A DNA stretch of 64,000 nt from Terriglobia bacterium (GTDB taxonomy: Bacteria; Acidobacteriota; Terriglobia; JAIQFV01), in the NCBI GenBank assembly GCA_020073085.1, contig JAIQFV010000005.1, positions 1-64,000 of the forward strand, in the 5' to 3' direction. Below, piece after piece: positions 6,958 to 16,805 of the stretch. The position numbers and the translations under genes are program-made. The notes under the pieces were generated by a model, which was given only the letters and a program-made list of their open reading frames with translations, had not been told where the DNA came from and searched no databases. Each line of letters starts with the position of its first letter. Position 1 is the stretch's first letter.

Positions 6958-8973
6958 TCAGTAGGAGAGAAGTTTCTTGATTCCGGCTCGCATGTCGTCA
7001 AGGGAAGGGAGGACCGCCGCCTCAAGATTAGGGGCAGCCGGTGCAAAGCAGTCCTTCGCTCCGAGTCGGATCACAGGTGCATCCAGGTGCTCGAAACAGT
7101 TCTCGGCAATTCGAGCAACCACCTCGGCGCCAAATCCCATCGTGAGCGTGTCTTCATGTCCCACAAGGACCCGGTTGGTTTTCCGGACACTGGAAAAGAC
7201 GAGTTCATCATCCATCGGGACGATGGAGCGAAGATCGATCACTTCAACTGAGATGTTCTGTTCTTCCAGTTCTTTGGCGGCCTCGAGGGCCAGGTACACG
7301 GTTGATCCCCAGGTGACGATTGTGAGATCCTTCCCCTCCCGACGAATCCGGCCTTTCCCAAAAGGGATCAGGTAGTCCGCGTTGGGCTCCAGGGTCTTCG
7401 CTTGAACACGGCGGTAGAGGCCCTTGTGTTCGAGGAAGATCACGGGATCCTCAGACCGGGCCGCCGTCTTGATAAGCCCCTTGGCGTCCTCGGCACAGCT
7501 GGGGTAAACCACATACCATCCCGGCGTATGGGAATACAGGGTTTCGACGCAGGTCGAATGCCAGGGACCTCCCTTGATGTATCCGCCACAGGCGACGCGG
7601 ATGACCACCGGACATTGCCATTCGTTATTGCTGCGCCAGCGAACCGTCGAAATCTCATTCCGGATTTGCATGAATGCCGGCCAGGAATAGTCGGCGAATT
7701 GAATCTCCACGATGGGTTTATAGCCATTCAAGGCCATCCCGCCTGCCACCCCGATGATGGAGGCTTCGGCCAGAGGGGCGTTTTCCACCCGTCCGGGAAA
7801 GGCGGTCGTCAAGCCACGCGTGACGCCAAACACGCCGCCCTTGGGATCGGCGATATCTTCTCCCCACATGACGATCTTGGGGTTTCGGGTCAACTCTTCG
7901 TGCAACCCCGTGTTGATTGCCGTCACCATATTCACCGGCTCGTCACTCACATAAACGGGAATTGTCTCTTCGGTCACAACAGGCTGGTCGCTGAAGATGT
8001 GTGCCATCACCCGGGACGGGTCCGGCAGGGGGGACTGGTCGGCGGCGTCGGCCTCCGCATTCACTTGTTGCTGGATTTCCGCGCGGATCGCGGTGAGTTC
8101 CTCCTCCGTCAGAATCTTATTTTTGAGGAGGTACTTTTCGGTCTGCAAAATCGGATCGCGTTCGACGAGCTGATCCAGTTCCTCGGCGCTACGGTACTTC
8201 TTCTGATCGTCCGAGGAGGAGTGAGGATCCATGCGGATGACCTGGGCTTCAATCAGCGCCGGCCCCCGGCCGGCTCGGATGCGCTCAATAACGGGCGGGA
8301 CCGTCTGGTACATCGGCTCGAACCACGTGCCATCCAGATCGAACGTGGGCATTCCAAATCCCCGGGCGACGCGATGAATCTCAGAAATCGTTTGAGTGTC
8401 CTGTGGGACACTGATGGCATACCCATTGTTCTGGATCACAAACAGGACCGGGAGTCGCTCTCTCGCCGCCCAGTTCAACGCCTCGAAAAATTCGCCTTCA
8501 CTGGTGGCGCCTTCCCCCGAGGAGACGTAGACGATGGCGTCTGAACCGTCCATGTGCAACGCCCTCGCCAGCCCGACGGCAGGCAAATATTGAGTTCCCG
8601 TGCAGGCGGTCTGAGAAACCAGGTGGAGGTCGCGAGAGGAAAAATGCTCCGGCATATTTCGTCCTTCGGAGCTCGGATCTCCCGCGCGTCCAAGCATTCC
8701 CAGGAAGATGTCCTTGATGGGCATCCCCAGACCGACTGCCACCGCCTTCTCCCGGTAGTAAGTGAAAAACCAGTCATGCCGGGGTTTGAGCAGCATCGTC
8801 ATCCCGATCTGAACCTTTTCATGCCCTCGCGTGGACGCATGAAAGGAGACCTTGCCCTGCCGCACAAAGATCTTCACGCGCTCCTCAATGTAGTTGACGG
8901 TGATCATCTTGCGATACAGTTCGAGGACCAAGGGTCGGGGGACGATTTCCGTGCTTTTCTCGATGACTTCCAT
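6958..8973 (-). CDS. Fused E1 alpha/beta 2-oxoacid dehydrogenase
   Basis: A 671-residue thiamine-diphosphate enzyme in which E1 alpha (about residues 1-320) and E1 beta (about 345-671) are joined in one chain. The alpha half shows the ThDP motif SGEGATSEGEFFEALN... ending in QNNGYAIS; the beta half shows GEDIADPKGGVFGVT, APLAEASIIG and RVLVGHEDTLTMGFGAEV. This fused form is typical of branched-chain 2-oxoacid dehydrogenase E1 components in several phyla; it decarboxylates the 2-oxoacid and acylates E2 lipoate. No E2 or E3 is adjacent; the nearest are at 50-56 kb. The ATG at 8973 follows GGGGAGGA at eight bases and is preferred to the ATG six codons earlier. Confidence 0.92.
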   Translation of the reverse strand: MEVIEKSTEIVPRPLVLELYRKMITVNYIEERVKIFVRQGKVSFHASTRGHEKVQIGMTMLLKPRHDWFFTYYREKAVAVGLGMPIKDIFLGMLGRAGDPSSEGRNMPEHFSSRDLHLVSQTACTGTQYLPAVGLARALHMDGSDAIVYVSSGEGATSEGEFFEALNWAARERLPVLFVIQNNGYAISVPQDTQTISEIHRVARGFGMPTFDLDGTWFEPMYQTVPPVIERIRAGRGPALIEAQVIRMDPHSSSDDQKKYRSAEELDQLVERDPILQTEKYLLKNKILTEEELTAIRAEIQQQVNAEADAADQSPLPDPSRVMAHIFSDQPVVTEETIPVYVSDEPVNMVTAINTGLHEELTRNPKIVMWGEDIADPKGGVFGVTRGLTTAFPGRVENAPLAEASIIGVAGGMALNGYKPIVEIQFADYSWPAFMQIRNEISTVRWRSNNEWQCPVVIRVACGGYIKGGPWHSTCVETLYSHTPGWYVVYPSCAEDAKGLIKTAARSEDPVIFLEHKGLYRRVQAKTLEPNADYLIPFGKGRIRREGKDLTIVTWGSTVYLALEAAKELEEQNISVEVIDLRSIVPMDDELVFSSVRKTNRVLVGHEDTLTMGFGAEVVARIAENCFEHLDAPVIRLGAKDCFAPAAPNLEAAVLPSLDDMRAGIKKLLSY

Positions 8974-9817
8974 TCGACGACTCCTCCCCATCAGGAAGAA
9001 AAGATCGCGATTGGCAATTTTTTCCTCCCGTGTCTGCCCGGGATTCCGCTTTCACTTAAAGCGTCGTTTGAAACAAATCCCTTTGAGTCTTCGTTACATT
9101 CCGTAATTTCGCACAAAAAATCGTTTCTGTCGAGAGGGGGCTCGGCTCGCCCGAACCTGGCAACCATGAGAGACACTTCGAGGAGCAAAGATAAGTTGAA
9201 TCTGAATTCCGAGGTTAAGGGCGGCAACTAAACGTTCGGCTCTTCGATTCAAATTGATTGGGATAGAATGTGGGAACCGAATCTTCCTCCGACATTGATC
9301 ATCGCCTTCAACCTCGGAATTCGGGTTGAATCGAGGAATAGAGGGGCTACAATCCCCAAGGACGCTGCATAGATAAAGTGAGAGCGGCTGAATTCAGTCG
9401 CTGATGGAATTATTTCGAGGTTTTGTATCGGTGATAAATTTAAAGATGGGCTGCGTTCGGAATGGGAGGAAGAACGAGCCCATCTATTGAATTAAATTCC
9501 CCCAAAAGAAAAAGGTGAGAATAAGTTTTCAAAGAGGTGTTACCAGTGCCTCCTGTATATCACTAACCGGGAAAGAATGCAAGGGGGTGATTTGAACTGT
9601 TTTTATACCCCCCCCGGATCACCGTTTTTTTAACCATTTCCGGGAGGGTGTGTTATCTTGACTGGAAGACATACGGGACAAGGGGTTTTGGCCAGGCAGG
9701 GGCGGGCCGGGAGCTCGTCCATGGGCTTTGGGGAGGTAGTTCGGCCGCAGACAGCACCATGAAACAATGCAGAGGGCAGGGAATGCTGGAAGAATACACC
9801 GAAAGGTCCATGTTTTC
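8974..9817. other. 844-bp intergenic region with an inverted repeat
   Basis: No convincing gene is present between the divergent E1 and aldo/keto reductase genes. An imperfect inverted repeat, gaattccgaggttaaggg at 9204-9221 and its near complement at 9305-9322, encloses about 83 bases. A run of T then C (ttttatacccccccc) lies near 9600 and T7 at 9625. Promoters for both flanking genes must be here but I cannot place them securely. Confidence 0.4.
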
Positions 9818-10831
9818 ATGAAAATGAGGCGAATGGGACGAACCGGGCTGATGGTCTCAGAGGTGTGCCTTGGAACCATGACGTTTGGCGCGCAATGTGA
9901 CGAGAAGACCTCCTTTGCGATTATGGACAAGGCTCGGGATTGGGGGATTAATTTCATTGACACGGCCGATATGTACCCTCTGCCCCCCACCCTCGAAACG
10001 GCGGGGCGCACCGAGGAGATCGTTGGAAAATGGCTCAAAGGCAAGCGCCCTCAATTCGTGGTCGCCACCAAATGCCGGTTTGCCATGGGGCCGGGGCCTA
10101 ACGACGTGGGGCTATCCCGTAAGCATATCTTCAATGCCATCGATGCCAGCCTGAGGCGGCTTCAATGTGATTACATCGATCTTTACCAGGTTCATGCGCC
10201 GGACCCCATGACCTCGATTGAAGAAACGCTCCGCGCTTTGGATGATCTAGTCCGCTCGGGGAAAGTCCGATACATTGGCTGTTCGAATTTCAGCGCGTGG
10301 GAACTGGCGAAGGCGCTCTGGACCAGCGAGCGGTTGAATCTGGCGCGCTTCGAATGCTTTCAACCGCGTTACAATTTGCTCTTTCGTGAGATTGAGGCCG
10401 AACTGCTGCCGATCTGCCGGGAGGAGCGACTGGGGGTGATTCCTTACAATCCCCTGGGGGGCGGGTTCCTCAGTGGAAAATACAAGAAGGGCCAGTCCCC
10501 GGTTGAGGGGACTCGTTTCACGCTGGGAAAGTCCGGCGAGATCTACCGCGAACGGTACTGGCACGACGCCCAGTTTGACTCGGTCAGCAGGCTTCAGGAT
10601 TTTCTGGAGAAGAAGAACAAGCCGTTGATTCATGCGGCCCTGGCGTGGGTGCTCGCTCAGGTGGGGATTACTTCAGCCATTGTCGGTGCCACTCGCCCCG
10701 AACAACTCGACCAGTCACTCCCCGGCGTCGACCTCGACCTGGACGCCGAAGATCTCGCCGCCTGTGATGCGGTGTGGTATCAGTTGCCCCGTGTCCGTCC
10801 CGGAGCGGGGTCTGTGAAACTGACTCGATGA
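9818..10831 (+). CDS. Aldo/keto reductase
   Basis: A 337-residue NADPH-dependent TIM-barrel oxidoreductase of the AKR superfamily. It begins MKMRRMGRTGLMVSEVCLGTMTFG, and the catalytic tetrad is visible: Asp and Tyr in FIDTADMYP, Lys in VVATKC, His in YQVHAPD. The NADPH motif GATRPEQLDQSL is near the C-terminus. Such enzymes reduce aldehydes or ketones; substrate is not predictable. Three in-frame ATGs lie within six codons; I chose the first (9818), with GAAAGG about 11 bases upstream, over an upstream ATG with an atypical extension. It is followed 28 bases later by the UPF0182 gene on the same strand. Confidence 0.92.
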   Translation: MKMRRMGRTGLMVSEVCLGTMTFGAQCDEKTSFAIMDKARDWGINFIDTADMYPLPPTLETAGRTEEIVGKWLKGKRPQFVVATKCRFAMGPGPNDVGLSRKHIFNAIDASLRRLQCDYIDLYQVHAPDPMTSIEETLRALDDLVRSGKVRYIGCSNFSAWELAKALWTSERLNLARFECFQPRYNLLFREIEAELLPICREERLGVIPYNPLGGGFLSGKYKKGQSPVEGTRFTLGKSGEIYRERYWHDAQFDSVSRLQDFLEKKNKPLIHAALAWVLAQVGITSAIVGATRPEQLDQSLPGVDLDLDAEDLAACDAVWYQLPRVRPGAGSVKLTR

Positions 10832-10859
10832 AACCCCGGATTCTTTGAAAGGAGCCTCC

Positions 10860-13607
10860 ATGCGATTCAGGGCCCGTTGGATCGTTTTGATTCTGTTTGT
10901 CCTCATTCTCTTCGTCATCCCCTTTTTTGAAACCGCTGTTCGTTTGGTTACGGATTGGTGGTGGTACCAGGAACTCGGGTACGGCATTGTCTTCGAACGA
11001 GAGCTGGCCACAAGTTTGATGTTAGGGGTGGCCTTCGGCGTCATTTTCTTCTTAAGCGTCTATTTGAATGTCTGGCTGGCGCGACATCACGCGGTGGGAG
11101 AAATCGATTTGGACAACCCGATCTGGAGGAACTTCCCTTACTATGAGGCACTGAAGACGCTCCTGACCCGATTCTTGTTTGTGGTCCTGGTTTTGCTCGC
11201 AGTCTTCTTTGGAGTGTGGGGAGCGAGTGAGTGGCAGGAATACTTGAGTTTCTCCAACGCAACGAGTTTCTCCATCCCCGACCCCCTCTTTCATCGGGAC
11301 ATTGGATTCTATGTTTTTCGCCTGCCCTTTTACCAATTCCTTCAGGCCTTTGCCATGGCCACGCTGGTCATTGCGTTCATCGTGTCCGCCCTGATCCATC
11401 TGATCCAGGGAGAGCTTTCCGTGGTGCGCCGCGGCGTGCGCTTGGAGCAGCGGATGCGTGCGCATTTGCTCTCCCTGCTCGCTCTCATCAGCATTTTGTT
11501 CGCTGTGAGTTACCAGTTCGATGCGTGGGGCCTGCTTTATTCGGCGCGCGGCGTGGTGTTCGGGGCCAGCTACACCGATGTGCATGCCGATCTTCCCCTG
11601 ATCCGTTTTCTGACAGGGGCTTCGGTGTTGACCTCCCTGCTGGCGGCCTTCCAGATCGCACGGCGGGGTTACAAGTTCCTTTTGACAGGGGTGGGGCTCA
11701 TTGTAGTGGGGATGCTTGGCCTGGCCTTCTATCCTGAACTGGTGCAGAAATTCGATGTCGTGCCAAACGAGATTAACAAGGAACGGCCCTACATACAGAA
11801 TGTCATTCAATACACCCGTCAGGCTTACGACATTCAAAACGTGGATGAACGCGAGTTTCCTGCCGAGGATAATCTGACGGCCAAAGATCTGAAGAAAAAC
11901 GATCTCACCATCAAGAATATCCGCTTGTGGGACCATCAGCCCCTGTTGGCTACCTATGCGCAATTGCAGGAAATCCGCACTTACTACGACTTTGTGGATG
12001 TCGATAACGACCGGTACACCGTCAACGGGGAATACCGGCAGGTCATGCTCAGCCCCCGGGAACTGGCCTCTGAGAATCTCCCGAGCCGGAATTGGATCAA
12101 CGAACACCTCACCTACACCCATGGGTACGGACTGTGCCTGGGTCCGGTCAATGTGGTCTCCGGCGAGGGACAGCCGGAGTTCTTTATTAAGAACATTCCT
12201 CCTGTTTCAAATATCAACATGACCGTGACCCGGCCCGAAATCTATTACGGGGAACTCTCCGGCAGTTATTGTTTCGTCAACACCACTTCTCCGGAGTTCG
12301 ATTACCCGTCCGGCGAAGAGAACACGTATACGAAATATGAAGGCAAGGGCGGGATTCAAATGAACGGAATCCTGAAAAAGATACTCTTTGCCCTCCGGTT
12401 CAAGGAAATCAAGTTCCTGCTGGCCAACGACATCACCCGGGACAGCCGCCTGATGTTTTACCGTCGAGTGGTCGAGCGGGTCGAAAAGGTGATTCCCATG
12501 GCCCGTGTGGACCGCAATCCTTACATGGTGATTGATAACGGGAGGTTGTACTGGATCATCGACGCCTACACTACAACGGCACAATATCCTTATTCGGAGC
12601 CCCGGCCGGAGGTGGGAAACTATATCCGCAACTCGATCAAGGCGGTGGTCGACGCCTACAACGGCGACGTCGAACTTTATGTCAGCACACCGGACGACCC
12701 TCTGATTCAGACGCAGATGAAAATCTTTCCGGGGGTATTTCATCCCCTCAACATGATGCCCCCCTCCCTGCAGGCTCACATCCGGGTTCCCGAATATATC
12801 TTCTCCGTCCAGGCTTCGCTCTATGCGACCTACCACATGACCGATCCGCAGGTGTTTTTTAACAAGGAGGATTTGTGGAAGATCCCGCGGCGTGTCGTCG
12901 GAGGGCAGGACCAACCCATGGAGCCCTACTACACCATCATGAAACTGGCGCTACCCCGGGAGGTGAGCCAGGCGGGCACTTTCCGCGGAGAGGAGGAATT
13001 CATCCTCATGGTCCCGTTCACGCCCTCCAAGAAGGACAACATGATCGCCTGGATGGCCGCGAGGTGTGACGCGCCCAATTATGGAAAGCTAGTGGTATAC
13101 AATTTCCCTAAGCAAAAACTGGTCTATGGCCCCCAGCAGATCGAGGTGCGCATCGATCAGGAAACAGAAATCTCAAAACAACTCACCCTGTGGAACCAGG
13201 GTGGCTCCACCGTCATCCGCGGGAGCCTCCTCGTCATCCCGATCGAGAAATCCCTGCTTTATATCCAGCCGCTTTATCTTTCCGCGGCACAGGGGGGGAA
13301 GATTCCCGAACTGAAACGGGTCATCGTGGCCTACGGGAACACGATTGCCATGGAAGAAAATCTGGAACTGGCCCTCGGCCGGATTTTCGGCGGCGCGCCT
13401 AAAGCGGAAGTGGCAGCGGCCGGCGCCGTGACGCCCCCTCCCGCAGCCCCGGCGCCCTCGTCCTTCAATCTGGATGCGGCCATCAAGGATGCCGCCGACG
13501 CTTACGAGCATGCACAACAGGCGTTGCGCAATGGCGATTGGACGGCCTATGGGCAGGAGATGAAGAAGCTGGAGTCAGCCTTGAAACGACTGAGCGAGAA
13601 GAAATAG
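10860..13607 (+). CDS. UPF0182 family large membrane protein
   Basis: A 915-residue protein of UPF0182. The first 300 residues contain about seven transmembrane helices with the family's WWWYQELGYGIVFE motif near residue 35; the remaining 600 residues form a large, presumably extracytoplasmic domain with conserved blocks such as WDHQPLLATYAQLQEIRTYY, DVDNDRY and LTYTHGYG. An Ala/Pro-rich linker and a short helical tail end the protein. The biochemical role of the family is unknown. The ATG at 10860 has GAAAGGAG six bases upstream; an in-frame TTG 15 bases earlier lacks one. Confidence 0.93.
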   Translation: MRFRARWIVLILFVLILFVIPFFETAVRLVTDWWWYQELGYGIVFERELATSLMLGVAFGVIFFLSVYLNVWLARHHAVGEIDLDNPIWRNFPYYEALKTLLTRFLFVVLVLLAVFFGVWGASEWQEYLSFSNATSFSIPDPLFHRDIGFYVFRLPFYQFLQAFAMATLVIAFIVSALIHLIQGELSVVRRGVRLEQRMRAHLLSLLALISILFAVSYQFDAWGLLYSARGVVFGASYTDVHADLPLIRFLTGASVLTSLLAAFQIARRGYKFLLTGVGLIVVGMLGLAFYPELVQKFDVVPNEINKERPYIQNVIQYTRQAYDIQNVDEREFPAEDNLTAKDLKKNDLTIKNIRLWDHQPLLATYAQLQEIRTYYDFVDVDNDRYTVNGEYRQVMLSPRELASENLPSRNWINEHLTYTHGYGLCLGPVNVVSGEGQPEFFIKNIPPVSNINMTVTRPEIYYGELSGSYCFVNTTSPEFDYPSGEENTYTKYEGKGGIQMNGILKKILFALRFKEIKFLLANDITRDSRLMFYRRVVERVEKVIPMARVDRNPYMVIDNGRLYWIIDAYTTTAQYPYSEPRPEVGNYIRNSIKAVVDAYNGDVELYVSTPDDPLIQTQMKIFPGVFHPLNMMPPSLQAHIRVPEYIFSVQASLYATYHMTDPQVFFNKEDLWKIPRRVVGGQDQPMEPYYTIMKLALPREVSQAGTFRGEEEFILMVPFTPSKKDNMIAWMAARCDAPNYGKLVVYNFPKQKLVYGPQQIEVRIDQETEISKQLTLWNQGGSTVIRGSLLVIPIEKSLLYIQPLYLSAAQGGKIPELKRVIVAYGNTIAMEENLELALGRIFGGAPKAEVAAAGAVTPPPAAPAPSSFNLDAAIKDAADAYEHAQQALRNGDWTAYGQEMKKLESALKRLSEKK

Positions 13608-13701
13608 TGGAACCTGCGCCTCAGTGTCCCTGCGGTTTACTGAATGTTTATTTGTGCAAGAAGACTGATCAAGGCACCATGGTTCGCTAAGTGAATTGCC
13701 T

Positions 13702-14508
13702 ATGGATTCGCTCCAGAAGAGACTGGCTGAGGCATCTGAGCTGATAAAGTCCTCCAAGTGGCTGGTGGCCTTTACCGGCGCGGGGATCTCCACCGAGAGC
13801 GGATTGGCCGACTTCCGAAGCCCCGGCGGCGTGTGGGATCGGCATCGGGTCGTCACGTTCCAGGAGTTTTTGAGGGATCATGAGGCCCGCGTTGCATACT
13901 GGACGATGAAAAGGGAGTTTTACAATGAATTTCGGAACGCAAAGCCCAATAAAGCGCATCTCGCGTTGGCGGAACTGGAAAGAACAGGGAAGCTGAAGGC
14001 CGTCATCACCCAAAACATCGATGGGCTTCACCAGGCCGCGGGCAGTGCGCCCGGGATTGTGATCGAGCTTCATGGAACCAACCGGAAGGCCCACTGCCTC
14101 GATTGCGGCACCGAATGGCCCTTCGAGGAAGTCCAGGTCAGACTGGAGGCCGGCGACCTCGATCCGAAATGCAAGCTGTGTGACGGGCTCATCAAGCCTT
14201 CCACGATTTCCTTCGGTCAGGCCATGCCTCAGGCGGAATTGACGCGGGCCTATGAGTGTGCGTCAAAGTGCGATCGGCTGCTCATGATCGGCTCCTCTTT
14301 ACAGGTGGCCCCTGCCTCTTCAATCCCTCCGTTGGCCCATGAATCGGGTGCAAAACTCATCTTCATCAACCGCACGAAAACCCCGTGGGACCAGATTGCC
14401 GCAGTCACCTTTCAAGAAAGTGCGGGGGAGGTGATGGACGCCCTGGTGGCGCGCTTCCGGGGGGACTCGCCGGGAGGAGGTCCGGCTCGTAACTGCGTCC
14501 GGTCGTAG
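13702..14508 (+). CDS. Sir2-type NAD-dependent protein deacylase (sirtuin)
   Basis: A 268-residue sirtuin that removes acetyl or longer acyl groups from lysine using NAD. The NAD-binding motif FTGAGISTESGLADFRS lies at residues 24-40, QNIDGLHQ with the core region at about 110, the catalytic His in ELHG at about 127, and the structural zinc site as two Cys pairs (CLDC and CKLC) at about 135-160. GSSLQVAP and FINR complete the Rossmann fold. The Arg/Tyr pair that marks class III desuccinylases is not evident, so a general deacetylase is likely. The start is not certain: the ATG at 13702 has only a weak ribosome site. Confidence 0.93.
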   Translation: MDSLQKRLAEASELIKSSKWLVAFTGAGISTESGLADFRSPGGVWDRHRVVTFQEFLRDHEARVAYWTMKREFYNEFRNAKPNKAHLALAELERTGKLKAVITQNIDGLHQAAGSAPGIVIELHGTNRKAHCLDCGTEWPFEEVQVRLEAGDLDPKCKLCDGLIKPSTISFGQAMPQAELTRAYECASKCDRLLMIGSSLQVAPASSIPPLAHESGAKLIFINRTKTPWDQIAAVTFQESAGEVMDALVARFRGDSPGGGPARNCVRS

Positions 14509-14519
14509 GAAGACATTCA

Positions 14520-14700
14520 ATTTCGGATTGCAGATTTCGGAATGCGGATTGCGCCCCGCAGGAGGCGCGGGGTTTGCGCTACGCTTCGAGATTGCGGAAT
14601 GGAAGTGCGCCCCCGCGTCCTCAAGTGTGGGCGTCAGTGGGCCCCCCGCGGCGCATGGCCCCACCCGAGCGAGATGGGGCTTTCGGGTCCTTGAATGCGG
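14520..14700. repeat. Degenerate text-like repeats and GC-rich hairpin DNA
   Basis: The start is a run of ttcggattgcagatttcgga-like units with a 10-13-bp period, followed by a small GC-rich hairpin (ccccgc/gcgggg at about 14560-14580) and further repeated sequence with inverted character. It lies between the convergent sirtuin and arrestin-like genes. No gene is supported. Confidence 0.6.
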
Positions 14701-14716
14701 GACGCGCAAGAGATCC

Positions 14717-15109
14717 TTATTGATGGGTGTAACTTCGAGATTCCAGCCGTTGGACCACAATCTCTCTCCCTGAAGGTGACACAACGATGTCCACTCGCGC
14801 TGCCTCGCGAGTCGGTTCAGCCACCAGCTCTAAAGCCCAGTTCAAAGTGATTAATGTGCCGGCAAAACTGTAAGGACCATCAGGGAGCACAAAGCGAAAT
14901 TCGCGGCGTCCCTCCGGCTCCGGGTTTTCGAAACGAATGTTCTCCACAATCCCGGTATCGGAAGTCCCTCTTCCCTTGGTGTACCAGAAGAGACGAAGCT
15001 CGAACGTCTTCAGGGACTGGTCAAGGTACCAGGAGACCGTTCCCGCCACCTCCTCACCCGGCAGAAACCGGGTCTTGTTATCTCGCGGTTGAATTGTGAG
15101 TGTGTTCAC
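14717..15109 (-). CDS. Small beta-rich arrestin-like protein
   Basis: A 130-residue protein with no signal peptide. Alternating beta-strand pattern, the motif FLPGEEVAGTVSW and the closing pattern PYSFAGTLITLNWALEL resemble the N-terminal arrestin/SpoOM-like beta-sandwich, but this is a fold-level impression rather than a firm family call. Its start overlaps the stop of the DUF3592 gene by a few bases, so the two are translationally coupled and probably work together. The gene product upstream also contains a similar C-terminal beta segment (FCIYLEGREEATYP), which suggests the pair are halves of one module. Confidence 0.65.
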   Translation of the reverse strand: MNTLTIQPRDNKTRFLPGEEVAGTVSWYLDQSLKTFELRLFWYTKGRGTSDTGIVENIRFENPEPEGRREFRFVLPDGPYSFAGTLITLNWALELVAEPTREAARVDIVVSPSGREIVVQRLESRSYTHQ

Positions 15110-16356
15110 TGGGAGGACCTCCCGGGGGAATTCATGGGCAGGACCGCGATGGGAAACTCTTCGTCAAGATCCGGCCAGCGTTCGATGTCTCCCCGCACAC
15201 ACAGCAACCAGACAATCTTATTATGGGCGCTTTCAAAGGAGGGGACCGTGTCTGGCGGGACCGTGATCCGGGCGGTTCCATGGGTCATGTATCCCGGGGT
15301 CTGCGTGTCGATGGCATCGATTCGGGCAAAGGCCTCCTTGTCGGTGTGGGTGGATTTGCCGCTTGGATAGGTAGCTTCCTCTCTGCCCTCGAGGTAAATG
15401 CAAAACCGCCGGATCCGGTCAGCTCGTCCGGTCACTTCCCATTCCAACTGGGCCGATCCTCCCAGCGGGATTGCGCCGGGGCTGACTGTAAGTTTCGGCC
15501 GGGGATTGAAAAGTGCCAGGAAGAAATAACCCACGCCCACGATCGTTCCCAGTCCCACGAGCACAAATGGAATCATGAAGAGCGTCAGAGACCAATCGGG
15601 TGATCCCCCACGCCATGTCTTCCATGCCTGGAAGATGAAAACCGAAATGATACCGTTCCAGAAAGCTGAGAAGAGAATGATCCCCAGCAGTTTTGCGATG
15701 GGCGATGCCTGGGGTTTGAGCGTCAAGGGTTCGGAAGAGGACGCCGGGCTGAGAGGACTGGATGCGGACGGGGTCTGAATTCGAACCTGTACAGAGCGAG
15801 ACAGCCAGGGCGTCTGAGGCGAGGCAGCGTTCCTCCTGTGCATACGGCGAACCGCGCAGGTTAAGCCCACTCCGCCAATCACCAGGAAAACCAGCGGTAT
15901 GAGTCCAAAATATAATTCTGAAGTAAACCCGCGCTCCAGAACGGCACTGCGAGGGTCGTCGGGGTCGACGAAACAGATGGCTTGCTGTCCCGGTCGATAG
16001 GATCGGACAATCTCCCACTTCTTCTCGAAGCCGCCGCTCGAGCCCTGGAAGAATTGGTAGCGGGTTGAAACATACTGGCGCCCCTCAACCCCGTAGGCGT
16101 ACCGGATGTCCACACTGTACGTGGTGCCGCCTTTGCTGCCGCGATGGCTTGCGACCCGACTCGATATCACCACGCACGGTGTTTCAATCCAACTCTTCGC
16201 TTTCACGACGTGGAGGATGGGGCCAATCAGGAGGACATAAGCGATCCCGCCCCCCACGAGAAGAAACATCCCGAACACGAAAATCTGGATTGAAGTTCCG
16301 GGATCTCGAAGGGCCTTCTCGGAAATGGATGTTTTCGGCGATTCGATGTTAGCCAT
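15106..16356 (-). CDS. DUF3592-domain membrane protein
   Basis: A 416-residue protein with transmembrane helices at about residues 25-47, 145-167, 220-240 and 255-280. Between the first two is a DUF3592 domain of extracytoplasmic beta structure (TPCVVISSRVASHRG ... YRPGQQAICFVDPDDPRSAVL), the canonical pattern of that family. A C-terminal beta domain follows from about 295 (VSPGAIPLGGSAQLEW), reminiscent of arrestin-like or Ig-like modules. Function is unknown. It overlaps the small beta-rich gene downstream, forming a two-gene operon. Confidence 0.8.
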   Translation of the reverse strand: MANIESPKTSISEKALRDPGTSIQIFVFGMFLLVGGGIAYVLLIGPILHVVKAKSWIETPCVVISSRVASHRGSKGGTTYSVDIRYAYGVEGRQYVSTRYQFFQGSSGGFEKKWEIVRSYRPGQQAICFVDPDDPRSAVLERGFTSELYFGLIPLVFLVIGGVGLTCAVRRMHRRNAASPQTPWLSRSVQVRIQTPSASSPLSPASSSEPLTLKPQASPIAKLLGIILFSAFWNGIISVFIFQAWKTWRGGSPDWSLTLFMIPFVLVGLGTIVGVGYFFLALFNPRPKLTVSPGAIPLGGSAQLEWEVTGRADRIRRFCIYLEGREEATYPSGKSTHTDKEAFARIDAIDTQTPGYMTHGTARITVPPDTVPSFESAHNKIVWLLCVRGDIERWPDLDEEFPIAVLPMNSPGRSSQ

Positions 16357-16751
16357 GCGTCAATCCTCAGTAGTCCCTCCATTCCGTTATTTGTGCTCTC
16401 CGGCCATTTTATCCTAATCCGGAACAGCCGGGACCTAAACCGGATTTTATTAGGAATCCAGGAACCCGGGGAATCGGTCGTCGATGGAAGGCCCGCCGCG
16501 GCGGGATCATCCCATTCTCTACCGATGAAAGGTTTTTAACTTCCTGTATTCCTGGCCTCCTAATGATAATTTCTTTTGCTCTTGTCGGCACAAATTCTAT
16601 TGATAATTTTCTAATCCTGACGTTTGTGAGATTGCCAGTCAGTAGGGATTCCTTAGAAACTTGAACCTGCATTCGGAATTCTTAATGAAGGCGAAGAGGG
16701 CAGGCGGCAGGCACCTCAGGGCATATCTGGTATCCGCCTCCACTTGACAGT

Positions 16752-16780
16752 TTGACAAGTAGATATCATTATGATATATA
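16752..16780 (+). promoter_or_regulatory. Strong sigma-70 promoter of the SPFH/RHH operon
   Basis: TTGACA (16752-16757) and TATATA (16775-16780) are spaced by 17 bases, a near-consensus promoter 26 bases before the SPFH start. A second TTGACA at 16744 sits just upstream. Symmetric operator repeats overlap the spacer and the -10 box. Confidence 0.75.
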
Positions 16781-16791
16781 TCTGATATCAT
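16762..16791. promoter_or_regulatory. Operator with alternating GATATCAT half-sites
   Basis: The octamer gatatcat occurs at 16762-16769 and again at 16784-16791, a 22-bp (two helical turn) spacing, with the inverted half-site atgatat at 16771-16777 between them. This makes two overlapping inverted repeats across the -10 box. Such an arrangement suits cooperative binding of ribbon-helix-helix dimers, and an RHH protein is encoded by the second gene of the operon; autoregulation is an inference. Confidence 0.6.
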
Positions 16792-16805
16792 TTCGAGGAG
16801 GAGCT

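Noticed and set aside
16409-16672. 87-codon minus-strand open frame upstream of the SPFH promoter
   Set aside because: The translation is unlike a folded protein and contains repeat-derived sequence common in non-coding spacers.
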